Below are positions 1-10,244 of a stretch of DNA of 64,000 bases, one piece after another (within the stretch, counting starts at the first letter, position 1; each line of letters starts with the position of its first letter). The notes under the pieces were generated by a model, which worked only from the letters and a program-made list of their open reading frames with translations, was not told the DNA's origin and ran no database searches. Both the position numbers and the translations under genes were made by a program. The stretch lies in contig OY759272.1 in NCBI GenBank assembly GCA_963662155.1, positions 44,516,962 through 44,580,961 of the forward strand. The letters are read 5' to 3'. This DNA comes from Lamellibrachia columna. Taxonomy: Eukaryota > Annelida > Polychaeta > Sabellida > Siboglinidae.

Positions 1-210
1 TACAGATTGTGTGTAAACAGTGTGACTTTGTTTAAAAACAAAATTGACAAATATCTCACAAAGGCCGGTTACACATAGATACATAATCGTTCGACTGCAG
101 TGCCTGTTGATAAGGCAGTTGCTTCCTTCTCTACTTGTCGTGCTTTTTTTATGGAAATCTTGTTGCACCTTGTTAAATTCATTTGTTGCGTATGGTGCTG
201 CCACCTGCAG

Positions 211-1914
211 GTGTTCAGTGTGAGCAACGCGACACCTTGCGTTATCCCAAACAGTGACTCGCTACCCGCTGACTACATCAGCTTCTCGACCACTGTCCAG
301 GGATTCACCTCCAAGATCACCGTGCACGTATACATGGTTAAGAAAGCCGGTCAGGCGAGTCAATGTCGCATGTCACGTGATGCCACGTGATCGCTGCTAC
401 TGGCAAAATTGGACGACCACGGCGCACATGCTTTATTGAGCAGAACTTATCATCCGTTAATTGAATTGCGAACATGTTATCCTCTTCTCCCAATGCCCCA
501 TTGGCAAATTAATACCCGTTACAACAAAAAAGAAAGTAGTAATATCCAAATAATGTGCATAGTTATTGTCGACGATTAAGTTAAAATTGACCAGTGGGGT
601 CGGTCCGGTGTCCGCTGTAGAAAGAAAATCCACAATCCCTACGACGAGTTAACCAACTTTTACCCAGAAAGTTGACACATAATCTATGAAATGGTCCGAC
701 CAGTGAACTACATCTAGCCAAACGATCATAACGTTTAATTGATTATACGTTTTATCGTGTGACCACGGTACGGTAGTATTGTTTTCTTGATGTATTTCAT
801 AAATTTCTGTTCACAATTGCCAAGAGTCATTAATATTAATGTTACGTATACAATATATTGCGCCAGGTAACGCTAGATGACGAAGTTCAGACGTTGAACG
901 ACGGAGAGATGAAGTTTAGCGTCGAGCTGTCCAACTGGCAGTGGTGTCCGACGCTGGTGGCCGACGCTGGCAAATACGTCGACGTGATCATCTCCATCAA
1001 GTCAAAGACCAAGCCGCAGAAGGCTGCAGCCAAGCAGGCGAACCGTCCCACCGTCTACGACCTGGGCAACAACGCTAAGATGAGTCTGTCGCAGAAGGTA
1101 TGTCCATTCACGGTCTCCCTAGATTCTCTACCAACCCTATGCCCCAAGTGTGTGTTTGTGTGTTTGTGTGTTTGTGTGTTTGTCTGTTTGTCTGTTTGTC
1201 TGTTTGTGGGTTTGTGTGTTTGTATGTTTGTATGTTTGTGTGTTTGTATGTTTGTGTGCTTGTGTATTTGTGTGTTTGTGTGTTTGTCCATTTGTCTATT
1301 TGTATGCTCTTACTCGTGGACGCTTTGTATCTCGGGCGCCAAACTATCAGGGCTCATCTACGACCCACCGTCGGGTTGTCAGTTTTATTTTTTTCGAAAT
1401 TCACCCAGTTGTTACCCTTTCTCCGAACAATCGAATTACCTTCTGTAGTTATTACGACTGTCCGCAACGCTATTCGAACGATTTTGTAGTTCACGGATTC
1501 AGCATTTTCAATCAACTACCTCCAAGGTCACGCCATATCGCCACCAGTCAATGGCTTCGGACGGCCTACCTGGTTATTCGCTATTCCCGTGACGCAGTAG
1601 TATTGCAATAGTTATTGCGATACTGTTGCAATAGTAAATATCCTCCGATAGTAACCCCTATTGTGTATGTTCTGCTACAGGTGAACGTTGACGGTGCCTG
1701 GACAGACATGGCGGAAGGCTACCCCAAGTTCGAGGTGCGCGGCAACAAGAACGTGTTCACGTTCCGCCTGCCCGGCTTCAACACCAGCGTCGTCTACGAC
1801 CCGACCGTGTCCGCCGGCGACGAGGAGGACGACGATGCCAGCGTCTCCCCTCCCGTGGCCACCATCTCTTGGACCGTCATCGCCGCCATGTTGGCTTTGC
1901 TGCGCCTTCTCTAA
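211..1914 (+). CDS. 3' part of a SAARP/CARP-like secreted, anchored protein gene (three terminal exons)
   Basis: Three exons join in phase 0: 211-354, 867-1097 and 1681-1914, ending at TAA. They encode 202 residues; earlier exons lie outside the window. Acceptors are ctgcag, gccag and ctacag; the second donor is gtatgt and the first is gcgagt, a GC donor. The visible protein has a Thr/Ser-rich start with FSTTVQGFTSKITVHV, then MKFSVELSNWQWCP, then GAWTDMAEGYPKFEV, an acidic DEEDDD patch and a hydrophobic C-terminus (SWTVIAAMLALLRLL) that looks like a membrane or GPI-type anchor. The order FSxELSNW...DLGNNAKMSLS...GAWTDMxxGYPK resembles what I remember of the conserved region of coral skeletal aspartic acid-rich proteins (SAARP/CARP4), which act in skeletal organic matrix. 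That link is from memory. No long acidic tract is seen, so a mineral-binding role is only inferred. Confidence 0.72.
1149..1310. repeat. TGTGTTTG-type microsatellite in the last intron of the SAARP-like gene
   Basis: About 160 bases of tandem TGTGTTTG/TGTCTGTT units lie between the exons at 867-1097 and 1681-1914. The open frames over it are low-complexity Cys/Val/Phe repeats and are not genes. Confidence 0.9.
1338..1570 (+). repeat. Dispersed repeat, copy 1 (second copy at about 6,396-6,600)
   Basis: Shares blocks in the same order with 6,396-6,600: ggttcatctatgacc/ggctcatctacgacc, a T-rich run before gaaa(c/t)tcaccc, attacc(t), a ttaccttctgtag-like block and cgcaacgctat. Two diverged copies of one short interspersed repeat; the family is not recognised. 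Confidence 0.55.
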
Positions 1915-1933
1915 AGTAGAACAGATTCGGTGA

Positions 1934-2086
1934 AACTTCTCCAGCTGTTTAACTACTCCAGACAAGCAACTATGGTTTCATCGCCAAACTTCTCCAGCTG
2001 TTTAACTACGCCAGACAAGCAACTATGGTTTCATCGCCAAACTTCTCCAGCTGTTTAACTACGCCAGACAAGCAACTATGGTGCCG
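1934..2086 (+). repeat. 53-bp minisatellite in the 3'UTR of the SAARP-like gene
   Basis: Just under three tandem copies of a 53-base unit beginning aaacttctccagctg and containing gacaagcaactatgg, starting about 20 bases after the stop codon. The copies differ at one or two bases, so the expansion looks recent. Confidence 0.9.
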
Positions 2087-2387
2087 ATTAATTATGATCC
2101 AATTATAAGCCAATTCTAAAGCAAATGTACTTCGATTTTCATTGGCTGATTTATTCGCATTCCAAAATAGACAGTACAGCGGTCATTATAATTATGTTCT
2201 ATTTATTGGTATTTTATTTCGTCGCCAAATTATGTATTTTCAAAAATATACGGAAAAGAGATATTACAGCAGTAACACGCCCGGCCAAAAAACTGAAAAA
2301 ACCACGTCATTCAGCAAACGTGGAGGACCGGTTGTTTTTTGTTCTTGCATTTTTATATATAATTTCTTATGCTAAATATACTACATC

Positions 2388-2393
2388 AATAAA
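2388..2393 (+). terminator. AATAAA polyadenylation signal of the SAARP-like gene
   Basis: Canonical AATAAA about 475 bases after the TAA stop, in AT-rich sequence with no competing gene. It would give a 3'UTR of roughly 0.5 kb that includes the 53-bp minisatellite. Confidence 0.6.
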
Positions 2394-2399
2394 GATTAA

Positions 2400-3970
2400 A
2401 ACATGAAGCGTTATGCTGCAAGTTTAGATGTAATTTAAGATCGATAAGAGAAGAGAATTGGTACATTTAATTATGCGAAAGATCACTATATAGCTCCATA
2501 CGAGTTAGCCAATGAAAATCGCAGTATATTCCCTTTAATACGCTTGCAAGTATATTTTTGTGCGATTATTTTGATAACATCGACGTCGATTCGTCAGTAT
2601 TGTGTAATGTGCGTGAGAAATAACTACAGTTACTTCGTTTATCTTTCAACAGATTTGCAACTATCCGACGTACTACCCTTTTGCTAAACAACAACGTTCA
2701 TTATTGATTGAAGACGTAATTCGCCTTTGCTAACTCGTGTGACCATTATGCACTATTGCTATTTGCAAACGTTGTTATAACATGTAATTTACGTAACTTT
2801 AGAAACTGTTATTTCTGATGGTGTCCTCTGATTAACCTGGACCATTATTGTAATACTTATAACACGGTTTTGATAAATAACAAATACAATGTCGTGTGTC
2901 TTGTGTTAAATCTCTCTCTGCAGACGACCTTGCCGACGCTCTGAAGCTGACCGTAGCTGTAAAGTCGTGTAATTTATAGCAGCTTCAAAACGTGGGACTT
3001 AATAATGCCAAACAACAAATTAGCGCCCAGCCGAGCTAGACATCCAGAGCAGACTTGTTGATACAGGTATATACACTACACACCTGGCAGGCTGAGATTT
3101 TCATTAAAGGTGCCGCGCGAGGTTCACGCTTAGAATGTTCCTAATCTATTTATAGAGCGAGCGGAGATATGCAATTGTAGTAGAAGTTGATGCGGGGCCT
3201 AATTCTATTCAGTGAACATGCAAAGGTTTGACTGTTAATGCATGTCTGTAATGTGCCATGGTAAACACTCTCCGAGCCGAAGCAGGTCAAAGGACCTCTA
3301 ACGACAGCAAAATAAGATATATGTGTGACATCCATAAATTACATAATTTGTATAATCTTGCTTGTGTGGCTAGTTTTTTAATACACGATAATTATGTCCT
3401 GAAATACCTCAGTGCCAGGTGTTTCTATAATACTTATAAATAACCGTTTTCACATGGCAGGTGATCGTAATACAAAGCGTTATTTTCTAATATTTATCCT
3501 GCATTTTATACATATTATAATGAAGTCACTGAATAACCTGTAAAATAATATATTATATAGTAAAATTAACAGCCCTTAACTCCCCCCTCCCCGGTCCCTT
3601 GGGGCCACGTCAGTCAATTTGTCCCATCCTCTCGACGACAAACCCTTAACGCCTATTGCCCCTAAATACTCGGGTACCCGAACTGAGATTCGTGCCAAAA
3701 ACAAAGGGTTACTCAATCTCACGTCGGTGTACAATGTTAACATCAACATATGTAGGCAGACTATAAATTACTCGGATTAGATGAAGCCTCAATCGAAATA
3801 TATATTTCCCAGACGTTGTGGCGTCGTTCCTCTGTGGGTAAATGAGATACAAGTTTCCTCCCATGGTGTAGGTCGTGTTACTTGGTCAGATGCAGTAAGT
3901 GCGGAATTGAGACTAATGCGACGCCTGCTGAATGAGTATGTCAGGGATGATGTTAGTCTTACTATAATCG
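2400..3970. other. Intergenic stretch with no supported gene
   Basis: AT-rich sequence with only short open frames. One splice-acceptor-like string (ctctctctgcag, ending near 2,933) is followed by a short open stretch (DDLADALKLTVAV) and then a stop. It could be an exon remnant or alternative last exon, but nothing confirms it. C-rich sequence near 3,580-3,700 has no recognised identity. Confidence 0.5.
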
Positions 3971-4012
3971 GGCTAGCGTATGTATGTACACTGTACAATG
4001 TTATGTATGTAC

Positions 4013-5670
4013 TAGTGCCCTGTGCAGACCTATAATTTGAGCCCAAGCCCGGCCCGCAATGAGCAGTTAGAGTCCAGGCCCGGCCCAGGCCCGCAAACTA
4101 GAATTTAGGCCCAGGCCCGACCCAGGCCGTGAATGTTTGGCCCAGGTCCGGCCCGGCCCGCAAATGTCAGGCCCAAACCCGGCCCATACCCGCGGGCCAA
4201 AGTCGGGTAAGCCAGCGGTCCGCAAGCCCGCGGCCCGCTATGTTTAGAGAAGATAAACCTATAATCTTATAAGATAGACGAAACACAAATAAACTTAAGC
4301 TAAAAGACTTAAATAAAAAATATTATATTGTATAATGTTTACTACTGAAATACTAATGTCAGTTGTTGTTTACTAGTGTCTGGCTAGTAGCTAGTACTAG
4401 CTACTACTATGTCACCCACTGGCACTGACACCCAGTGACATTTCCAGCAGGTCTGCAGTCACTAGCCTGAGACAGATCAGGTTCAGACATTTGTGAATTA
4501 GTACAAATAAAAAATACAAATTACCAACTGGGGTGGGTACTGGGTAGTGGCACTAAAGGGTAGTGGGCAGTGGGCTGGTAATTCAGGCAGGGAATATTTG
4601 GAGGGAAGACCAAGACAATAGAATGTCCACTGGTTGGGTCAAAGGGTGATAAGTTGATGGTTAATCATGGCTTATGGTTAGGGTACGAGATTTGTTTATC
4701 TAACCCTGACTTAACCCATATGCAAGCCAGAACCCCGATTTATATTGCTAATTGAATTAGCTCAAATAAGTTCAATTCAATGTCACCCACTGGCACTGGC
4801 ACCCAGTGGCATTTCCAGTAGGTCTGCAGTCACTAGCCTGGGACAGACAGGTTCAGACATGTGTGAATTAGTACAAGTGTGAATGAATTAGGACTGTGGA
4901 GAAATACCAATTACCAACTGGGTTGGGTACTGGGTAGTGGGCTAGTGGCCTCGTGGGCACTTGGCAGTGGGCAGGTCATTCAGGTGGGCAATGTTTGGAG
5001 GGAAGACCTAGACAATGGAATATCCACTGGTAGGGTCAAAGGATGATAAGTTGATGGTTAATCATGGCTTGATTGCCTCTGCAAATATGTCTAAAGTAAA
5101 CATTTGGAGCTGGCTGCTTCCAGCCAGGTGAACTTAAGTGGCCTGATATGGGGCCATTAGATCTATGCAAAAGGGTACATTCATGCAAAAATATGCAGTT
5201 TACAGAGTCTACTCCAATCACAGTGTCTTGGAAAGCCAGTACATGTTTAAAGAATTACAATACAAAGATATGGGCATGCGACTATGCCTATATTTGATAT
5301 GAAATGTCTCTATTAAAAGAATGCACATTATTAAAATTATACCATAGGAAGTCCCATTGTTGAAGAGGTTAAACTGCATTCCAATGTATAAAGCACTAAT
5401 GACATTCATAATTCCATGCAAGGTCTCAATTTGCAACTATATAATACTAAATAAATAATTTTAAGCATTCGATAACCGGAATTACAATTTATAATCAGTT
5501 TTTTTTATTAATAATAAAATTAATAATCTGGGTGTTGTATGAATGCTTTTATTATGTCCAGGCCCAAAGCCCGGCCCGGCCCGGCCCGGCCCGGCCCGCT
5601 CACACTAGGCACAGGCCCGGCCCAAGCCCGGCCCGGGCTTGGACCTAAAGCCCGGTCCATGAGGGCACTA
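4013..5670. mobile_element. Non-autonomous hAT-like DNA transposon (1,658 bp)
   Basis: The ends are inverted: TAGTGCCCT at 4,013 and AGGGCACTA ending at 5,670. They are flanked by an exact 8-bp direct repeat, GTATGTAC, at 4,005-4,012 and 5,671-5,678, the duplication length expected of the hAT superfamily. Both subterminal regions (about 4,030-4,235 and 5,560-5,660) are packed with GGCCCGGCCC-type repeats, in inverted arrangement overall, a plausible transposase-binding zone. No transposase frame is visible inside, so it would need one in trans. The interior has its own roughly 371-bp duplication. Superfamily is inferred from TSD length and end structure. Confidence 0.82.
4412..5070. repeat. 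Internal direct duplication inside the hAT-like element (about 371-bp period)
   Basis: The block beginning tcacccactggcact at 4,412 recurs at 4,783. Shared landmarks include tctgcagtcactagcctg, ttggagggaagacc and gataagttgatggttaatca. The copies have diverged by scattered substitutions and small indels, so the duplication is old relative to the insertion. Confidence 0.85.
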
Positions 5671-6386
5671 GTATGTACACTGTACAGTGTTATGTATATA
5701 CACTGTACAATGTTATGTATGTACATTGTACAGTGTTATGTATGTACACTGTACAATGTTATGAATGTACACTGTACAATGTTATGTATGTACACTGTAC
5801 AATGTTATGTATGTACACTGTACAATGTTATGTATGTACACTGTACAATGTTATGTATGTACATAGTACAATGTTATGTATGTACACTGTACAATGTTAT
5901 GTATGTACACTGTACAATGTTATGTATGTACACTGTACAGTGTTATGTATATACACTGTACAGTGTTATGACTATACACTGTACAATGTTATGTATGTAC
6001 ATTGTACAGTGTTATGTATGTACACTGTACAATGTTATGAATGTACACTGTACAATGTTATGTATGTACACTGTACAATGTTATGTATGTACACTGTACA
6101 ATGTTATGTGTGTACACTGTACAATGTTATGTATGTACATAGTACAATGTTATGTATGTACACTGTACAATGTTATGTATGTACACTGTACAATGTTATG
6201 TATGTACACTGTACAATGTTATGTATGTACATAGTACAATGTTATGTATGTACACTGTACAATGTTATGTATGTACATAGTACAATGTTATGTATGTACA
6301 CTGTACAATGTTATGTATGTACACTGTACAATGTTATGTATGTACACTGTACAATGTTATGTATGTACATAGTACAATGTTATGCT
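5671..6386. repeat. 23-bp satellite array (about 31 copies); outlying remnant at 3,976-4,012
   Basis: The unit is gttatgtatgtacactgtacaat, 23 bases here described as GTTATGTATG followed by TACACTGTACAAT. Some units carry a tacatagtaca or tacattgtaca variant. Each holds a GTAC-N3-GTAC near-palindrome. Because 23 is not a multiple of 3 the frame repeats every 69 bases, and two frames happen to lack stops, giving long false ORFs. The 1.6 units at 3,976-4,012 were separated from the rest by the hAT-like insertion. Confidence 0.95.
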
Positions 6387-6395
6387 GCTCCTCCT

Positions 6396-6600
6396 ATAGA
6401 CGACAAACGTTCACGGGTTCATCTATGACCTCAGGAAGGATGCGCAATTTTTTTTTATAGAAACTCACCCCACTATTACCTTACCTTTTGTAGAATTACC
6501 CTTCGTAGATTGTTCGCAACGCTATGCGTGTTTTCTACGATTGTTCCAAGTTCCGTAACTCGCCCCTGTCGTCTGGTCAGGTGATGTATCTTATAGGGCT
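6396..6600 (+). repeat. Dispersed repeat, copy 2 (see about 1,338-1,570)
   Basis: Same ordered blocks as the copy in the SAARP-like intron, starting right after the satellite ends. It lacks coding capacity. Confidence 0.5.
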
Positions 6601-9190
6601 TAGCGTTTATTCCTTGTTGCCATGACCACCAGATAGATAGACAAATAATTTTTACATATTTATTTATTATTTTTTCTTTCTTTTGTTGTATATATTCTTA
6701 TTGATCCATCCATGTTTTATCTCGTTTTTAGTGCAATGTTGCTTAGCTTTGCTTTGGGCCACTTTTCATCTTTTGATGGTATCACCAGGCCCCTGAACTT
6801 AAGTATAAAAAAGCATTCGTTCACAAGCACGAGGAACACGTCTAGTCTCTGTGCCCAACCAAGAAGACTTGCTCAATCCATCCAATTGGTGCGTTGTTCA
6901 TCACGCACTAATCGGTTAGATTTAATTTGTCGAGGTCAGTCAGTTTACAATAAATTAACTACCTGGTAACGCATGAATAATTACGCAGCGAGGATTTGCG
7001 TGAACTCACACATTCGCCATTTCTGCGAAGTTTCAATCCGGTCGTAGGCAAACCTGTATGTTTTCCCGTCGTAAAATTAAGTAATACCCTATAGACGTGA
7101 ATGGGGGGGGGGGGGGGTCAAAGTAAGTAGGAAGAATATTAACGTTGAAGTTAGAAAACTAGTGAGTTTGTCATTTCACTGTCCCGTGCGTGTCATGTTT
7201 GTCTTATCGACACCAGCGTCTCTATTTCTTCTGTGTTTGTCTTATCCACTCGAATATTACTAAAGTACATTTTCTCCACCCCCCCCCCCCCGTATCGTTA
7301 CAGTGTACCCCTTTCACCTTTGTGTTTTTATTGAAAAGTAAACCTTTTCGACCAAGGCAAATGGCGGTAACAGTAAAAACAATACGGGTTTGGAGCCAAA
7401 CTCTTATCTCGGGGAGTTGTCGAAGGCGAGCGAGAGTCGGGTATTATAAAGTCAGACTACTCAAGTCCAGGATGTATGTGGTTTTAACAACTCCACTAGA
7501 TGGCGCCACATTCAGTTAACAGTTCTCACAAACGCGAATGACTCGCACAATGGTCGACGCTCGCCAAAGTACAGTTATTCGTTGTATCATCATTGACATA
7601 ATGATACAATATTCGCGTTTCTTATTTGGTTCCGTATATGTGACGTATATGTATGAATGCATGATGAAATTAGTTAATCGATACTAATAATCCATTCACT
7701 CGGTTAACTATTCAAAGACATAGACATACTTCACCAATCAGCAGGCTCCTTTTATGAATGACAACATATATTACGTTGGCATATGTCAGTCTTGTCGGCA
7801 AATTGATTCCCTGTTGAAGTTGGGTCGGTTGATGCAGACTACGCAGTGCGTGCAAGAAGGCATTCATATGTGTTCACCGATCAGGATAAAGGAATGGGTT
7901 GATAGACGGTCATATAAAGACAAGGTCGTCGCCAGCTGCAAGTTTGGCGGCAAGACTAAAAGGCAATGATGTAAGACCTGTCGTTAAGTAAGCTTTTTTC
8001 ATAGGCATTAGCAACACCGGTTCAGCTACGTTTTTTGGCCAACGTAGACTAGGTAATACTCGTTCTGTGAAAGATGTATTCTGACAGTGATGAGGCTTCT
8101 AAGAAAAAAATCTGAAACGGAGCTCAGGCTAAAGACAATAAAATTTAACACGATTCGCATGCCTGCGTCTTGTGTCGTTAGCCTCAAGCGGGGTATCCCT
8201 AAGGAGTCAGAATCACTTGCTGCCAGCCTAGCTGTCAATCCGTGGAGGGTTCGTGGGCGTGAGAAATGTTCCCAGCCAGGGTTCAATGGCCGCTGGTCGC
8301 GATGGTCCCAGCCCATGGACCTCAGTGAATTTCAAAAACATTTGATGACCCATGAAGACACTTTGGGTTCACATTGCTTTCTAACAGGATATATATTTGG
8401 TTGATGTTTAAATAATTATTTTAAATATCCAAAACGTGTGATATAATTGGTTGATACTGAGCTGTTGGCCAATCGCACAAAAAAAATCTGTCTCATTTTC
8501 ACAAAAAAGACACTTTGATTTTTATTGCAATAGATTACGAAAATATGCGTGAGATTTCAGACCTTTGTCGTGAGACCGTGACTTTGTATGCAAAACTTTG
8601 AGTCTCACGGTTTTAAGCGTGAAAGTTGAGAGGCATGTAACAGTAGACTGGCGAGGAACCTAAGCTTATTTATGTACTCCTTCGCTTAGTTTTTGGTTTT
8701 AGTTTTTGTAGCAAATACTCGTGCAATTTGTGTGTAAAATGTCATCCCATTTTGTCATATAGAACTTATTGTAGACGATGGGATACCGAAGATAAGTCAT
8801 GCAATGCAAAACTTTGATACATCAAATACAAGGATAATATTATATGCGAATACGAATACTTTTATTTCAAGTAAAAACACCCAGACAATGAACATACAAA
8901 TATGCATTAACACATAGTTAACGTATCATTATAAGGTGTCAGATATACAAGTTATAAGTTATCGTTATATAAGTTACCAGTGACTAGTAACAATGACAAA
9001 GATCGTTCCGTTCAAAGAACTTTCCCACATATTCGTATCTCTGAAATGTTTTACGTGTATTTGGTATTCGTCAAATTTTTGACGATAAAGCATTCGAAAG
9101 GCTAGGAGACTGCAAAGAAACGCCCAAACGAACTCGTGTCGATGTTAAATGTTGTTACCACAAAATACAAGTGGGCAAAAGTAAAAAATA
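6600..9190. other. Intergenic stretch without a supported gene
   Basis: Short open frames only. Notable items are a G15 run at 7,103-7,117, a C13 run at 7,279-7,291 and a CTCF-like motif at 7,493-7,508. Alternating gtgag/ctcac strings occur near 8,550-8,630. The frames at 7,754-7,969 and 8,087-8,404 resemble no family I know and show no splice or promoter context. Confidence 0.5.
7493..7508 (+). promoter_or_regulatory. CTCF-like motif
   Basis: CCACTAGATGGCGCCA fits the CTCF core pattern CCASYAGRKGGCRS closely. CTCF binding with this core is known in bilaterians. A single match in 64 kb could be chance, so function is unproven. Confidence 0.4.
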
Positions 9191-9241
9191 ATATACACGC
9201 GTTCAGGTGAATGCTCTGGGCAACCCGTACCTAGCACACAC

Positions 9242-9530
9242 TCAGTCTTCTTCGCTTCCACTGAAGCATAAGCCAAGTTGCACTGCCATCAGATTTATAG
9301 CTGCACTTGATATGGCCTGTTCATCGAAACACTCAGCCCCAAAGATAAAGTGCGCAGAGCAGATGACACTTTTAGAGTAGAGAGGGGTCAGCCCATTCCA
9401 TGGCATTAACGTGTTTTTCGCTGCAGAAACCCACGACAGGTGAAGCGAGGGAGCTTTCCTCTGGACGAAACCTAGTTTCATTCGAGGTGCGGTTACTACA
9501 GCCTCCGACTATACACCTTTGGCCACTCAT
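9242..9530 (-). pseudogene. Frameshifted THAP zinc-finger fragment, copy 1
   Basis: Reading leftward from ATG at 9,530, the frame gives MSGQRCIVGGCSNRTSNET, with the first Cys pair of a THAP domain (C-x4-C) and its NR signature. The rest of the domain lies in another frame (stop at 9,242): SWVSAAKNTLMPW, then VICSAHFIFGAECFDE, with the C-x2-H pair and following Phe. THAP domains are C2CH zinc-binding DNA-binding modules, often domesticated from P-element-type transposases. The frame switch falls between the two Cys/His halves and there is no room for a transposase or full partner protein, so this is a fragment. A GCGGAAGTG (ETS-type) site lies just upstream near 9,606-9,614. Confidence 0.75.
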
Positions 9531-9765
9531 TTTTGGGACTCGAACGTTCCGCTCCTACACGACAACAATATCAATGGCCCAAACGAGGTGTGTCTTTACA
9601 TCACTTCCGCCTTGCTCGGTGGCTGGCAACCGAAATCGGCGAATTAAGCGCGTAATTTGAAGGTGAACAATTCGATATGTAACCACAGGTACTCATTTGC
9701 CGACCGATACGGGGACTAACACGCGTTCAGGTGAATGCTCTGGGCAACCCGTACCTAGCGCACAC

Positions 9766-10054
9766 TCAGTCTTCTTCGCTTCCACTGAAGCATAAGCCAA
9801 GTTGCACTGCCATCAGATTTATAGCTGCACTTGATATGGCCTGTTCATCGAAACACTCAGCCCCAAAGATAAAGTGCGCAGAGCAGATGACACTTTTAGA
9901 GTAGAGAGGGGTCAGCCCATTCCATGGCATTAACGTGTTTTTCGCTGCAGAAACCCACGACAGGTGAAGCGAGGGAGCTTTCCTCTGGACGAAACCTAGT
10001 TTCATTCGAGGTGCGGTTACTACAGCCTCCGACTATACACCTTTGGCCACTCAT
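9766..10054 (-). pseudogene. Frameshifted THAP zinc-finger fragment, copy 2
   Basis: Second member of the 524-bp tandem pair, with the same ATG context at 10,054, the same frameshift and the same stop. The shared frameshift shows the fragment was already broken, or uses an unseen intron, before duplication. Confidence 0.75.
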
Positions 10055-10244
10055 TTTTGGGACTCGAACGTTCCGCTCCTACACGACAACAATATCAATG
10101 GCCCAAACGAGGTGTGTCTTTACATCACTTCCGCCTTGCTCGGTGGCTGGCAACCGAAATCGGCGAATTAAGCGCGTAATTTGAAGGTGAACAATTCGAT
10201 ATGTAACCACAGGTACTCATTTGCCGACCGATACGGGGACTAAC

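Larger units (their letters stand above)
9194..10241. repeat. 524-bp tandem duplication, two near-identical copies
   Basis: Copies run 9,194-9,717 and 9,718-10,241. Both begin acacgcgttcaggtgaatg and end with gccgaccgatacggggacta. I see one substitution near the start (tagcacac versus tagcgcac). Identity this high in noncoding sequence indicates a very recent duplication or an assembly duplicate. Confidence 0.95.

Noticed and set aside
858..1448. Single 196-codon ORF starting near the second SAARP-like exon
   Set aside because: It reads through a good donor (gtatgt at 1,098) into the microsatellite; the homologous text stops at the donor and resumes at 1,681.
5539..6428. 231- and 251-codon frames over the 23-bp satellite
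   Set aside because: A 23-bp unit read in three phases gives a 69-bp superperiod that happens to lack stops; the protein is a simple Cys/Met/Tyr/Val repeat.
9400..10184. 86-codon + frames duplicated in the 524-bp repeats
   Set aside because: They are shadows of the THAP fragment on the opposite strand and match no family.
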